This document shows positions 21,264-32,162 of a DNA stretch of 64,000 bases, piece by piece; position 1 is the first letter of the stretch; each line of letters opens with the position of its first letter. Both the position numbers and the translations under genes were made by a program. Below the pieces are notes generated by a model that was given only the letters and a program-made list of their open reading frames with translations, made no database searches and was not told the DNA's origin. This stretch comes from Antilocapra americana (Eukaryota; Chordata; Mammalia; Artiodactyla; Antilocapridae): positions 9,587,524 to 9,651,523 of the forward strand of contig ML660203.1 of the NCBI GenBank assembly GCA_007570785.1. The letters are read 5' to 3'.

Positions 21264-21390
21264 TTTTATTTTATTATTATTATTGTGGCCTTGAGGCCTC
21301 CAGGCTCTTAGTACCCTGACCAGGGATTTAACTGGGGCTCACAGCAGTGAAAATGCCAATTCTTAACCACTGGACCACAGGAAATTTCCA
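21264..21390 (-). mobile_element. CHR-type SINE, reverse
   Basis: tttattattattattgtggc ... ttaaccactggaccacagga. Confidence 0.8.
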
Positions 21391-21549
21391 AGGTTTGTTT
21401 TACTTGAGATTCAAGTTTATAAAACCCCAGTGGGGTTTCAACCTTACTGGCTCACTCTGTCAGACAACTCTTTCATACATTCTTTCCTTTAAACTTCTCT
21501 CACATAATTCTCTCATCTTTCAGCTGGCAATGTTGTCTCAACCTTTTTT

Positions 21550-21704
21550 AAAATATATATATATATATTTATTCTTGTTTATTTATTTGGCTGTGCCCCA
21601 TCTCAGTCGTGGCATGTGGAATCTGGTTCCCAGATCAGGGATTGAACGTGGGCCCCCTGAACTGAGAGCATGGAATCTTAGCCACTCAACCATCAGGAAA
21701 GTCC
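21550..21704 (-). mobile_element. CHR-type SINE, reverse, with (TA)n at tail
   Basis: tatatatatatttattcttg ... atttatttggctgtgcccca ... accatcaggaaagtccc. Confidence 0.85.
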
Positions 21705-22084
21705 CTGTCTCAAGTTTTTTTGAGGAACTGGAAGTCAAGAGAACTCCCAGACTTTCCCCGTACTGAGGGATACCTGTCCTATACAAATATCTCTTACCCT
21801 GTTTAAAACCATTCCCTCCATAGGTACTCTGGGTCTCAGAGTCCCATCCTTTTCACCTTAATTCTTCCCTTTCCCCTGTATCACTAGTTTCTCTTTCCCT
21901 ATTGACTTTTTCTATCAGCAAATGAACATGTTTTGGAACTTAATATTGAAATAAGCAAGCAGCTCTCCTTTGACCCTACATCTTTCCCATCTGTGTTTCC
22001 ACCCTCTGTTCCCCTCTGTGCAGCCAATCTTCTTCAAGGAACTGACTCAGTTTGATGTCTCTACTTTCTCACCCCAAATTCATA

Positions 22085-22210
22085 TTTTGCAGGGGTTGGG
22101 GGGAGGGGGCTGCATCTCGCAGCTTTTGGGATCTTCCCCAACCAGGAATTGAACCTGGGCCACTGCAGTGAAATCCTAGAATCCTAACCATTAGGCCACC
22201 AGGAAAGTCC
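22085..22210 (-). mobile_element. CHR-type SINE, reverse, shortened
   Basis: gggatcttccccaaccagga ... accattaggccaccaggaaagtcc. Confidence 0.8.
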
Positions 22211-22872
22211 CCCAAATTCACTCTTTATCATACTTCAATCTAACATTTGTGCCCACCTTTCCACTAAAACTGCTCTTTCCAAGGCCACCAACACGACTGA
22301 AGCAATCAAGCATGCACTCATGCACACATGGAGGCTTCAACACACAGTTAAGGATGATCAATCATTAACTGTATCTCCAACTCCTCCTCCTTCCTGAGGA
22401 TACACAGTGGGGCTGAAAGTTCCAAGCTTCTAATCCTGGTTTGATCTTTCTGGTAACCACCCCTCCTCCTGAAGCTATCCAGGAGTCCAGCAAAAGTGGA
22501 CTCACTAGGACAAAAATGCTCTGATCACTTGGTGAATTCCAAGGAATTTAGGAACTCTATGTCAGGAACCATGGTCAAAGACCAAACATTAGACAAAAAA
22601 AGATGTTCCTAGTTCTCTAATCAGTTAGGAAATTATAAGTGTTTTAGGAGCTCTGTGCCAGGAACTGGGGACTGAAACCAATATACATATTTTCTATTAT
22701 TTTACATTGGCATACAGAAAAGTATCTGATACTTTTGTGTGTTGTCATTAGAATTATTTGTATCATGTTTGAGCTCTCAAGGGCTGTCAATACAGTGTGG
22801 ACCTTCCACTGATAGTGAAAAACTTTCATCTCTGAGTCCCTGTGTTATCTCAAAGTTTCCCACCAACTGTTC
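22211..22872. other. No call
   Basis: Mostly single-copy; an L2-like phrase (ccactaaaactgctctttcc) near 22,260. Confidence 0.4.
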
Positions 22873-22873
22873 T

Positions 22874-23095
22874 ATGCTGTGCTAAATCACTTCAGTCATG
22901 TCTGACTCTTTGTGACCTCATGGACTGTGGCCCACCAGGCTCCTCCATCCATGGGATTCTCCAGGCAAGAATACTGGAATGGGTTGCTATGCCCTCTTCC
23001 AGGGGATCTTCCCGACCCAAGGATTGAACCTGTGTCTCTTATATCTCCTGCGCTGGCAGGCAGATTCTTCATCATTAGTGCCTCCTGGGAAGCCC
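22874..23095 (-). mobile_element. Bov-tA SINE, reverse
   Basis: tgctgtgctaaatcacttca ... gcctcctgggaagccc. Confidence 0.95.
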
Positions 23096-23205
23096 TGCCA
23101 ACTGTTCAATCGACATTTAAATGCTTCTGTCCTCAGGTACCTGTTCTCTTCTCCTTTTAAGTGATATAATTCATTCCCATAGTTTAAAATGTGTAAGGAA
23201 CAACC

Positions 23206-23410
23206 GTGCGTGCTTACTCAGTCGTGTCCGACTCTTTGCGACCTCATGGACTGTGGCCCACCAGGCTTCTCTGTCCATGGGATTCTCCAGGCAAGAATAC
23301 TGAAGTGGGTTGCCATTTCCTTCTCCAGGGGATCTTCCCCACCCAGGACTTGAACCCAGGTCTCCTGCATTGCAGGCAGATTGTTTACCGCTTGAGACCT
23401 TGGGGAAGCC
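23206..23410 (-). mobile_element. Bov-tA SINE, reverse
   Basis: tgcgtgcttactcagtcgtgt ... gagaccttggggaagccc. Confidence 0.95.
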
Positions 23411-23455
23411 CAAGAACAATAGAGTCACCTTAGAATACAGGAAGTCTATATTCTT

Positions 23456-23650
23456 AAGACCCTGATGCTGGGAAAGACTGAAAGCAAAAGGAGAAGGGGG
23501 CCGTAGAGGAGGAGATGGTTAGATAGCATCATAGATGCAGTGGACATGACTTTGAGCAACTCTGAGAGATATTGAAGGACAAGGGAGCCTGGTGTGCTGC
23601 AGTCCATGAGGTCGCAGAGTCAGACATGACTTAGCAACTGAACAACAACA
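23456..23650 (+). mobile_element. BovB LINE 3' end, 5'-truncated
   Basis: accctgatgctgggaaagac ... gagatggttagatagcatca ... gacttagcaactgaacaaca corresponds to the last part of the BovB ORF and its 3' tail. The frame is no longer open. Confidence 0.9.
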
Positions 23651-23699
23651 TACTTAAGGAAATATATTCTTTTTTATTTTTTACTTAGATTTAAATTTT

Positions 23700-23850
23700 T
23701 AAAAATTTATTTGGCTGTGCCAGGTCTTAGTTACAGCATGGGGAATCCTTATTGCAGCATGCAGGATCTAGTTCCCTAACCAAGGATCGAACCTGGACCT
23801 CCAGCACTGGGAGTGCAGAGTCATAACTACTGGACCACCAGGAAAGTCCA
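23700..23850 (-). mobile_element. CHR-type SINE, reverse
   Basis: aaatttatttggctgtgcca ... ctggaccaccaggaaagtcc. Confidence 0.9.
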
Positions 23851-23949
23851 AAAGGGATATATTTTGAGGACCAAAACATCATCTAGTATTTTTTTTTTTC
23901 AAAGATATTCTTTTTTTCTTTTTGCATTTGAATCAGTTTTTTTTTTAAT

Positions 23950-24091
23950 TATTTTTATTTTATTTTTTTTTTTTGGCTGTGTTGGGTCTTAGTTGGGGCA
24001 TGTGGGGTCTAGTTCCCTGACCAGGGATCAAACCTGGCTCCCCTGCATTGGGAGCTCAGAGTCTTAGCCACTGGACCACCAGGGAAGTCCC
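23950..24091 (-). mobile_element. CHR-type SINE, reverse
   Basis: tttggctgtgttgggtctta ... ctggaccaccagggaagtcc, preceded by a poly-T run. Confidence 0.9.
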
Positions 24092-24167
24092 CTCATCTAG
24101 TATTTTTATCCTTACTGTTCTTTGTTCAAATCTATAGGATCTGAAGGCTGCCTTCTTTTTCATTCTT

Positions 24168-24352
24168 TTTTTTAATTGAAGTATAGTTGATTTACAATGT
24201 TAATTTCTGCTGTAGGTGATTCAGTGATTCATATATATATATATATATATATATTCTTTTTCATATTCTTTTCCATTATGGTTTTTCACAGGATATTGAA
24301 TATAAATGGTTCCCTGTGCTATACAGTGGGACCTTGTTGTTTATTTATATGA
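24168..24352 (-). mobile_element. Cetartiodactyl L1 3' UTR, reverse
   Basis: attgaagtatagttgatttac ... tttcacaggatattgaatat ... cctgtgctatacagtgggac. It contains a (TA)n run at about 24,231-24,255. Confidence 0.8.
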
Positions 24353-24359
24353 TTAATAT

Positions 24360-25286
24360 TTATATTCTTATAGTAATTTTGGAACTATTGCTTATATCAC
24401 ATAGGATAAAGAAAAGAAGTAAATACGTTACTATTAAGAATCAAGATCTTTCATGTAAGAAAAAAGTGAGGTGAATATAAAGTCGAAGTTCACGAAAAAC
24501 ACTTGTGAGTTGGAAATAAAAATGTACCCTCTTGATTAAATATATATTCATTCCTAGATTTACTCAGTGAAAGGGAGGGCCTGGAAGTATTAAATAATAA
24601 GTCAGTGATGATGAACATAACCTGAGCCCAAATCTTATTCTTAAAAATTGACCACATCTCTTTGAAGAAATGACTAATTCTTGAGCTTGCACAGGGAAAA
24701 TATAAGCAGTGCCTGGAACACCTTGTTATGCCCCAAAATACGAATGCACTCAGGATTAATAAGAAACAAAAAATAATTCCAAGAGTCTTCCACTGACTAA
24801 ATTTTGGGCAATTTGAGTATTAACAAAAAATGAATGTAATTTATTATAAACATTGAAAAAATAAAAATCTATGGGTTTATAAAATAACAAAGGGAGATAG
24901 AGAACTCATTTGCCACTGTAAAGGATGGCTATTATATTGACTATTTAATTATTGGTTAGTAAAAGGAAAGAGTTAAGCATTTAACTTGTCTTTTTAGTAG
25001 AAACTGTAATTCATTCTTAGAAGAAAAGAAAATTCTTCCTTATAGAAGAGTGATGCTAATAAATGTAAAAAGAATGATAAAATAAAAAAATTAATTACCA
25101 TTTTGCAACCCTCGTTGAAACGATTGACAAAAGATAATCAATGGCTGCTAAAACTAAAACTGAGTCCCCTTCAACTGAGTTCATTTACTGAGTTTATGAT
25201 CAACCTCTCTATCCTTTATTACATTTCCTGTTCCTAGTCCCCTCAGGATTGAGGAGTACCAAAGAAAAGTGGGGATTAAAACCAAG
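24360..25286. other. AT-rich, unclassified, probably old repeat
   Basis: Very AT-rich, with wording reminiscent of old LINE 3' sequence near 24,850-25,030. No family is assigned and no exon seen. Confidence 0.4.
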
Positions 25287-25287
25287 G

Positions 25288-25505
25288 AGGGGACTTCCCT
25301 GGGAGTCCAGTGGTAAGGACGCTGTACTCTCAAAGCAGGGGGTGTGGATTTGATCTCTGGTTGGAGAACTAGTTGGTGATGGACAGGAAAGCCTTGGCGT
25401 GCTGCAGTCACGGGGTGGCAAAGAGTCAGACGACTGAGAGACTCAACTGAACTGAACTGGGGAACTAGGATCCCACGTGCTGCACAGTGTGACCAAATAA
25501 ACAAA
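25288..25505 (+). mobile_element. CHR-type SINE split by a BovB tail
   Basis: Head gacttccctgggagtccagt, tail gtgaccaaataaacaaataa. Interrupted at 25,373-25,458. Confidence 0.9.
25373..25458 (+). mobile_element. BovB 3'-tail insertion, 86 bp
   Basis: ttggtgatggacaggaaagc to actgaactgaactg is the extreme BovB 3' end. It is flanked by near-identical ggagaactag (25,363-25,372) and ggggaactag (25,459-25,468), a target-site duplication within the older CHR element. Confidence 0.85.
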
Positions 25506-25529
25506 TAAACAAAAACAAACCCAAGCAGG

Positions 25530-26160
25530 ACTCTGAGGGATCTTCCTGGGTACAAAATCTCCTTTGTGTCCCCCATTTCTTACTTACGGAGAAAAGGCCT
25601 TTGTCTCCTTGACCTCCCCAAGTTCTAAAGAGTAGACCCAAGCAGTTACTAATTAAAGAAGTGAGGGAATGCAGAAACAAAGTAAAAGCAGTTAAGCAGG
25701 AACAGTAATGACAAGAATGCAGCAATTAAACAGAGTTCTAGACACCCCCTCAAGGAATATTGTTACAATCTGACACATATCTTTGAGCTGTTCTGCAGAA
25801 ACTAAGACCCCCCCACCCAGGTGGAGGTTGGTGATTATGTGCTGACCACAAGCACTAGACGCCAGACTGGGTGAAATAAAAAAGCTGATGATTAAGATTC
25901 CTGAAACACCATCCTGTTGCCTCACCACCAACCAATCAAAGTCCACAAGCTACAACCCTTACACTAAGTGTTGTCTTTAAAAACCCTTCTCTGAAAGCCA
26001 TCAGGGAGTTCAGGTCATTGAGCTTGAGCTGCTGGTTCTCCTTGCTTGGTGGCTACAGTAAACATTGTACTTCCTTCACCACAACTCACTGTCAGTAGAG
26101 TGGCTTTGCTGCCTGGCAGGTGAGTGGACACAGTCTGGTTCAGTAACAAAACCATCAGGT
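25530..26160 (+). mobile_element. Solo LTR, family A, copy 1
   Basis: LTR-like order: CCAAT box (accaatcaaa, 25,931-25,940), TATA-like tttaaaaaccc (25,976-25,986), then an R/U5-like part (tggtggctacagtaaacatt ... aactcactgtcagtagagtgg). It is homologous to 39,700-40,075 (U3 part) and to 48,570-48,890 (3' part). Ends are approximate and the family is not named. Confidence 0.6.
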
Positions 26161-26321
26161 AAAAGGCTCTTGTACAACAGGATGTTTTCCACCATCCCAA
26201 GGTATGACCCCACAGATTATTTGCCAACTGCAAAGAGGAAATAGATCCTTTTTCCAATAGAGAGATCCAGCAGTCTGTCACCACTTTAACCGATTGATCA
26301 ACATTAGCATCAGTGATAGGG

Positions 26322-26528
26322 TTTCCCAGGTGGTGCAGTGGTAAAGAATCTGCCTGCCAATGCAGATGACTTGGGTTTGATCCCTGGGTCTGGAAGATCC
26401 CCTGGAGGAGGAAATAGCACCCTACTCCAGTTTTTTGCCTGGGAAATCCCATGGACAGAAGAGCCTGGAGGGCTACAGTCCAGGGGTCACAAAGAGTCTG
26501 ACACAACTTAGCGACTGAACAGCAACAA
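26322..26528 (+). mobile_element. Bov-tA SINE
   Basis: gtttcccaggtggtgcagtg ... gacacaacttagcgactgaa. Confidence 0.95.
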
Positions 26529-26560
26529 CTACAAAGATCAGCTCTGGGTCAGTTTCAATT

Positions 26561-26580
26561 CTTTTTTTTTTTTTTTTTTC
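26561..26580. repeat. Poly-T run
   Basis: A run of T's, likely the tail of a retroposed element on the minus strand. Confidence 0.7.
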
Positions 26581-26746
26581 TCGCTTAATATGAAATAATG
26601 TGATTTTTCTCTTTTGATTGCCAGATTTTGTGAATGTTAACTATTGGCTGGTGGATATTTTTATACTTAAGTATTCTTGAACTTTATTCTGAGATACAGT
26701 TAAATTATTTAAAGTTTGATCCTTTGGGGTCTTGCTTTTAAGATTA

Positions 26747-26808
26747 GGTGGCTAGATCCCACATGCTGCAACTAAGACCTGGAACACCAAATAAATTAAT
26801 TAAAGAAA
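26747..26808 (+). mobile_element. CHR-type SINE, tail only
   Basis: gatcccacatgctgcaacta agacctgg ... ccaaataaattaatt. Confidence 0.7.
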
Positions 26809-27007
26809 TAAAGATTAGGCAGGACCAAAGTAGTGCTTAGTCTAGGGCTAATTTCTCTCCCATACTGTGTACTCCACCCAATGCTGTATGAATCATGAGG
26901 CTTTCCAGTCTGGCTCATGGGAAGAGGCACTGTTTATTCCTGCTGTTCATGAGCACCGAACACTGGTACTTCTAATCCTTTCGGGTGTTAGGATTCTTTC
27001 CCTGTCC

Positions 27008-27198
27008 TTGGGCTTCCCAGGTGGCTCAGTGGTAAAGAATCTGCCTGCCAATGCAGGATACACAAGAGACACGGGTTCGATCCTTGGATCAGAAAGATCC
27101 CTTGGAGAAGGAAATGGCAACCCATTCCAGTATTCTTCCCTGGGAAATCCTGTGGACAGAGGGGTCGCAAAGAGTCAGACACAACTGAGTAACTGAAC
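27008..27198 (+). mobile_element. Bov-tA SINE
   Basis: gcttcccaggtggctcagtg ... gtcagacacaactgagtaactgaac. Confidence 0.95.
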
Positions 27199-27274
27199 TC
27201 ACAGCTGTAGAGAGAAGCTTACGGGGACCAAGCCTGGAACTGGGCACCACCTGACAGACTGGGGGCCTTTACAG

Positions 27275-27445
27275 TTTATTTCCCATTTAACAAAGCATCA
27301 TACCTCAGAGGTACCTGGCTTCATTTGTCCCCACAACCAACCCTAAGGCGAAATTCACTGTCTATGGCAGATAAGGAATGGGGCTCAAGAGGTTGAGTGG
27401 CTGGACAAAAGGCAAATCAGTAGCAGAGTTAAAATTTAAACTCAG
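27275..27445 (-). repeat. MIR SINE, reverse
   Basis: ggggctcaagaggttgagtg ... gcaaatcagtagcagagtta. Confidence 0.6.
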
Positions 27446-27603
27446 TTCCCAAAGATAAATTAAGGAGCAAAAGAGTCCTTAGCTGGGGAGCTGTGAGGTG
27501 GGGGTAAGGGGTAGGGGAGTGGTAAGGGACCATCCCTGGAAAGTGCTGAGATGACGCAAAGTCTGTTGATAGGGCTTCCTGGCAGATAAACAAGAAATGC
27601 ACA

Positions 27604-27918
27604 GATGGACTTGTCTGGTGGTTCAATGGTTAAGAATCCACCTGCCAATGCAGAAGACACAGGTTTGATCCCTGATCCGGGAAGATTCGACATGCTGAGG
27701 GGCCCCTAAGCCTGTGAACCACAACTACCGAGCCCACATGCTGCAACTGTTGAAGCCTCCACATGTTAGAGCCTGTGCTCTGCAACAAGAGAAGCCCCCA
27801 CAATGAGAAGCCAGCATGCCACAACTAGAAAATAGCCCCCACTCACCATAACTAAAGCCCATGCACAGCAATGAAGACCCACTGCGGCCAAAAATAAATG
27901 AATTTTTAAAAAAGTGTT
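27604..27918 (+). mobile_element. CHR-2-like SINE, full length
   Basis: ggacttgtctggtggttcaa ... gaagacccactgcggccaaaaataaatgaa. Confidence 0.9.
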
Positions 27919-27919
27919 T

Positions 27920-28259
27920 AAAAAGAAAGAAATAAGCTCCAGAGGTCGTGGCAGGGTCAGGGTGAGGAGGGGTGGTGGTGGTGGCATCTCAGGGTGGCAA
28001 GGGAATAGGTAGAGACTGAGATCTTCAAGGGAAATGCTCCAGGAACAATAAATAGTCCTCAAACTGACTACTAAGGAGAGGGGATCGAGGTTCCCTGAGG
28101 GACTTCTGTTTTGGGAGAGGGTATATAAGTGTAGAATCAGAGCTGAATTGCCTGGAAAATAAGGAAGAAACTGGCTGCTTCTATGTCTCTCTCCTCTTTC
28201 TCCTGGCCCTTCCTCACATGGTACTTAGCCTCTGCTCTCAAATAATGAACACCATAAAA
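27920..28259. other. No call
   Basis: Single-copy sequence; a TATA-like gtatataagt at about 28,121 has no supporting start or exon. Confidence 0.4.
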
Positions 28260-28400
28260 TAGCACAGCAATATTGGCCCCATCTGCTAGTGTTTGCTATG
28301 AGTCAGATCCTTCTCACGAATCATTCCATTGAATCCTCCCCATGAGTCTCTGAAGAGGGTATGATCCCCATCTCCATTTTAAAGATGAAGAAAAGGAGGC
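28260..28400 (-). repeat. MIR SINE, reverse
   Basis: ccattgaatcctccccatga ... catctccattttaaagatga. Confidence 0.65.
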
Positions 28401-28407
28401 AAAAAAG

Positions 28408-28948
28408 TCTCTATTCATTATCTCTTGCTGCATAACAAATTACCCCCAAACTTAACCATTTACAACTACAATAAACATGTATTATCTGACACATTTCTGT
28501 GGGTCAGGAATGTAAGAAGAGGAATTTTAAAGCTGGGTGATTCCTGCCTGGAACACTTCTTGAGGTTCTAGCCAAGATCAACCAGGGCTGTGGTCATCTT
28601 AAAGTCTGGCTTGAGCTGGAGGATCTAGCTCCAAGGTGGCCCATGCACATGGCTGGCCAATTAGTCCGTAGTTGCCAAGGTGCCTCAGTTACTTGCCACG
28701 TGGATTTCTCCATCGGGTTGCTTGAGTGTCCTTACAATATGGCAGCTGACTCCCTCAGAGCAGTTGACTCAAGAGAGCAAAGTGGAAGCTGGAACATCTC
28801 TTCTGACTTAATCTCGGAAGCCACTGTCATTTCTGCAATGTCAGAGTGGTTACACAGGTCAGCCCTAATCACTGTGGGAAGAGACTGGCTATACAGGGGT
28901 ATGAATACCTGGAGGTAAAAGTCATGGAAGGTCATGTTGGAGACTGGT
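28408..28948 (-). mobile_element. MLT1-type LTR (ERVL-MaLR), reverse
   Basis: Starts cattatctcttgctgcataacaaattac, the reversed MLT1 3' end, and continues tctgtgggtcaggaatgta ... ttgccacgtggatttctcca ... gaatacctggaggtaaa. A solitary LTR with no internal region. Confidence 0.75.
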
Positions 28949-28949
28949 T

Positions 28950-29261
28950 ACCACAGTGAGAAAGTAATTCACCCAAGATCATGCACATGGGAAATGATAG
29001 AGGTGGGCTTTGAACTAAGGTAGTTACTAAGTCACAGTAAAGATTGGTTTGAAGGAGTGGAGCCAAGCAGGTACTCAACAGATCTCCCCTGTCCTGAAGG
29101 TATTCATACCTCAAATCCTATTCATCTCAGTGATTGGGTAGGTCAGATGCTCAATCTGATTGATGTGTCAGACAGATATACTTTGTCAAAGCAGCATGAC
29201 CTGGGTATGTTTATAAAAGATTGCATAAATCATCACTTGATAGTGGAACTGATGAATCAAA
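28950..29261. other. No call
   Basis: Single-copy or eroded MIR-like sequence near 28,960-29,030. Confidence 0.4.
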
Positions 29262-29360
29262 GAGAACCTGGATTCTGGCACTGACTAAGTGTGTGATCTC
29301 AGGGCAATTTCTAGCCCCTCTGAGGCCTTTTTCCCCTTATCTGTATAATGGGGGCGATTC
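29262..29360 (+). repeat. MIR SINE
   Basis: ctggattctggcactgacta agtgtgtgatctcag ... ccttatctgtataatggggg. Confidence 0.65.
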
Positions 29361-29399
29361 AGCATAGGCCCTGAGGTCCTCTGGCTGAGAGTTTCTGGG

Positions 29400-29720
29400 G
29401 TTTCATGCCAAGTGCTGTTGCCAGGAATGCTGAGGGAATTCCCTCTCCACTCTTTCTTGATCTCTCAGAACTCTGCCCAAGCGGAATGGACCTCTTAGGT
29501 GCAAGGGTCACTTTTCTGGACCCAGGCCAAGCCAGGCCGCCTGCTCAGCCCAGCTTCACCCGCAGCTGGCTGGCACCATTGTTTCCCCATAAAGCCGGGC
29601 CCCTTTCCAGCTGCTGCTGCCCTCAGGGCAACGGAGAAGCTCAAAGGACTCAGTTGTGTGACTTTTCCCCCTCCCCCAGGATAGGCCAGGGTCACCCAAC
29701 AGGCTGACTCGGTCCAAGCA
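29400..29720. promoter_or_regulatory. Candidate cis-regulatory block
   Basis: Repeat-free, GC-richer 320 bases with two CAGCTG E-boxes (29,563 and 29,608 areas), a SOX-like ccattgttt (29,576-29,584) and a polypyrimidine stretch near 29,665. The evidence is motif-level only. Confidence 0.25.
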
Positions 29721-30409
29721 GGGGAACAAAGGAGATGAGATATGGTCTAGGGAAAGAATGTGACATTTGCTATTTCCCCCTAAAACACTTCAAAGTAATT
29801 GTTACTGGGAAAACCCTCTGACACTTATTTTGTAGTTTACTGGGATATTTTAAAAACTGGGGTGATGGCATTATAATCATTCAGTGCTTTAGGGACCCTT
29901 ATTTTAATGATTTTATACTGCATACTTGTTTGCCTTTTAATATCTTTAAATATCTAGAACAGTTGATAAGTCATTAACTAATGCAGCATTTAAAAAAATT
30001 AGGTAGTGATACATAAAATAATGGCACATACTATAATGATGGATCTTAAATTTGGTGAAATATAATTAGGCCCTGCTCTTAGAGTCTGGGTCCTACTGCT
30101 ACCCCTCGCCTTCCCCCATCCTCACTCCTACCCTCACCTCCACTTTTGAGGCTCACTCCTTTTCACCACCCACAAGTTTGTCCTTACCCTGGACTCTTTT
30201 GCCTTAACCTATTTCCAACCAATCCTTCAAACTTTTTAAAGCTTTTTCTCTGCTTGAGACCCTGACGGAATTGTGAACGGGAGGCTGTCCCCAATGTCTG
30301 ACCAAGACAGAGAGCTTATTTAGCACAATGAAAGGGCACAGAGGAGTGAAAACAAATTTAATTCCATGAGTAATGGCTAACTTATCTTACACTGTGTAAG
30401 AGGCACTAT
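29721..30409. other. No call
   Basis: AT-rich then pyrimidine-rich sequence, no supported feature. Confidence 0.4.
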
Positions 30410-30507
30410 TAGTGTTTCTCTGCTCCTAACTCTGCATGTCTGTAACTAAGTTTTCTGCCCCCTAGCTCTGTAGGAGCTACACTTTATACTTATTTTTCTT
30501 TGAAAGA

Positions 30508-30712
30508 AAGTGAAAGTGTTAGTTGTCTGCTCTTTGTGACCCCATGGACTATAGCCCACCAGGCTCCTCTGTCCAAGGAATTCTCCAGGCAAGACTACTG
30601 GAGTGAGTTGCCATGCCCTTCTCCAGGAGATCTTCCTGAGCTGGAGATCGAACCTGGGTCTCCTGCATTAAAGGCAGACACTACCATGTGAGCCACTGGG
30701 GAAGACCATTTT
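30508..30712 (-). mobile_element. Bov-tA SINE, reverse
   Basis: agtgttagttgtctgctctt ... gagccactggggaagacc. Confidence 0.95.
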
Positions 30713-30877
30713 CTTTTGACTCTATGCTAAGTACATCCAGTATCTGGTGTTTACCCCTACAATACTCTTCCCCTTATAGCTTCTTGTTTTGTTTTTTTTT
30801 TTTTTTAATATATCAGGAGGAAGGCTACAGAACCACTGAACTGCCAGACTCAATTACTGGCTTACTGACTCCTACCT

Positions 30878-31102
30878 AGGGCTTCCCAAGTGGTGCTAGT
30901 GATAAAGAACCCACCTGCCAATGCAGGAGACATAAGAGACACGGGTTCCATCCCTGGGTCAGGAAGATCCCCTGGAGGAGGTCATGGCAACCCACTCCAG
31001 TATTCTTGCCTGGAGAAACCCATAGACAGAGGAGCCTGGCAGGCTACAGTCCATAAGGTTGCAGAGAGTTGGATACGACCAAAACGACTTAGCACAACAC
31101 CA
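30878..31102 (+). mobile_element. Bov-tA SINE
   Basis: ggcttcccaagtggtgctag ... gttggatacgaccaaaacga. Confidence 0.95.
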
Positions 31103-31644
31103 GCCTATGACTGTCTTTGAAACAATACAAGAGGAAGAAATCAAGATCCTAACACCTTTGTTCTTCATTACCAACTCCCGACTGCAAGCCCTCATCTTCT
31201 ATAAGTGCCTACACTCCTCACCAACAGGGGCACAGTTCTCAAGGCATGAGCCTACTATGTTCCCCTCTCTGCTGGCTGAGAATTAAAGCTACCTTTCTAT
31301 TTCCTTCAAACTCTATCTGTATTTTTTTATTTGGCTTCAGTGGGCAGAGGAAGCCAAGATTTTGGCTGGCAACAAACCCATGGCTAAAAAAGCAAAAATT
31401 TTCCTTTGTCCCAGAAGTAACACTGTCAGAAATACAGTGCATATCCTTCCAGATCTTGTTTCTATGTATACTTGTGGCATAAACATACAGAAATGTATCA
31501 TTTTGTGTTCCAAGGAGGTTATGTTGTTCTGTAATTAACTTTTCCTACTTCATATTATGATTTAGAGATTTCCTTTCTATACACATATATATATAGATAT
31601 ATTAGTTCTTTTTAATTGCTGCCAAGTATTTCAGGGAGTAAAAT

Positions 31645-31762
31645 AGTGAAAATACGCTCAAATACCTACAAGATACGAGGCCCGATTCTCCATGCTTCAC
31701 AAGTATATCTCATTTCAGCCCTACAGACTGTAATCACTTGCATTCTTTCCATTTTAAAGATG
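31645..31762 (-). repeat. MIR fragment, reverse
   Basis: tctcatttcagccctacaga ... ttccattttaaagatgaaca. Confidence 0.5.
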
Positions 31763-32162
31763 AACAACAAGGTCCTACTATACAGCACATGTGTGTGGGC
31801 TAAGTCGCTTCAGTCATGTCTGACTCTTTGCAGCCCTGGACTGTAGCCTGCCAAGCTCTTCTGTCCATGGGATTCTCCAGGCAAGAATACTGGAGTGGGT
31901 TGCCATGCCCTGCTCCAGATATCTTCTGACCCAGGGATCAAACCCACATCTCTTAAGTCTCCTGCATTGGCAGACAGGTTCTTTACCGCTAGTGGCACCT
32001 GGGAAGCCCTACTATATAGCACAGGGAACTATATTCAATATGGTAAACCATAATGGAAAAGAATATTTTTTAAATGTATATATATGAATAGCTAAATTAG
32101 TTTTCTCTACAGCAGAAATTAATACAACATTGTAAATCAACTGTACTTCAATTAAAAAAATA
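31763..32162 (+). mobile_element. Cetartiodactyl L1 3' UTR split by Bov-tA
   Basis: caaggtcctactatacagcac continues after the SINE as gcacagggaactatattcaa ... acattgtaaatcaactgtac ttcaattaaaa. Confidence 0.85.
31790..32008 (-). mobile_element. Bov-tA SINE, reverse, nested in L1
   Basis: Flanked by ctactatacagcac and ctactatatagcac, a duplicated L1 target. Confidence 0.95.

Larger units (their letters stand above)
26582..27240 (+). repeat. Old unclassified interspersed repeat, interrupted
   Basis: The text (gattgccagattttgtgaat, actttattctgagatacagt, tttgatcctttggggtcttg, cttagtctagggctaatttc, ggctttccagtctggctcat) is familiar as a dispersed mammalian repeat, but I cannot name the family safely. 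A CHR tail and a Bov-tA interrupt it. Confidence 0.4.
30410..31375 (+). mobile_element. Solo LTR-like repeat, family C, copy 1, with two SINEs
   Basis: Collinear with 42,310-42,835: tgtaggagctacactttata, catccagtatctggtgttta, gaaatcaagatcctaacacc, gagaattaaagctacctttc, gtgggcagaggaagccaaga. The 3' part (attaaagc ... ctttctattt) looks like an R region with a polyadenylation signal. Family not named. Confidence 0.65.

Noticed and set aside
26015..26506. 163-codon minus-strand open frame
   Set aside because: Reads through a reversed Bov-tA and LTR family A; composition follows the repeats.
28115..28130. TATA-like gtatataagt
   Set aside because: No initiator, CpG island, exon or LTR context nearby.
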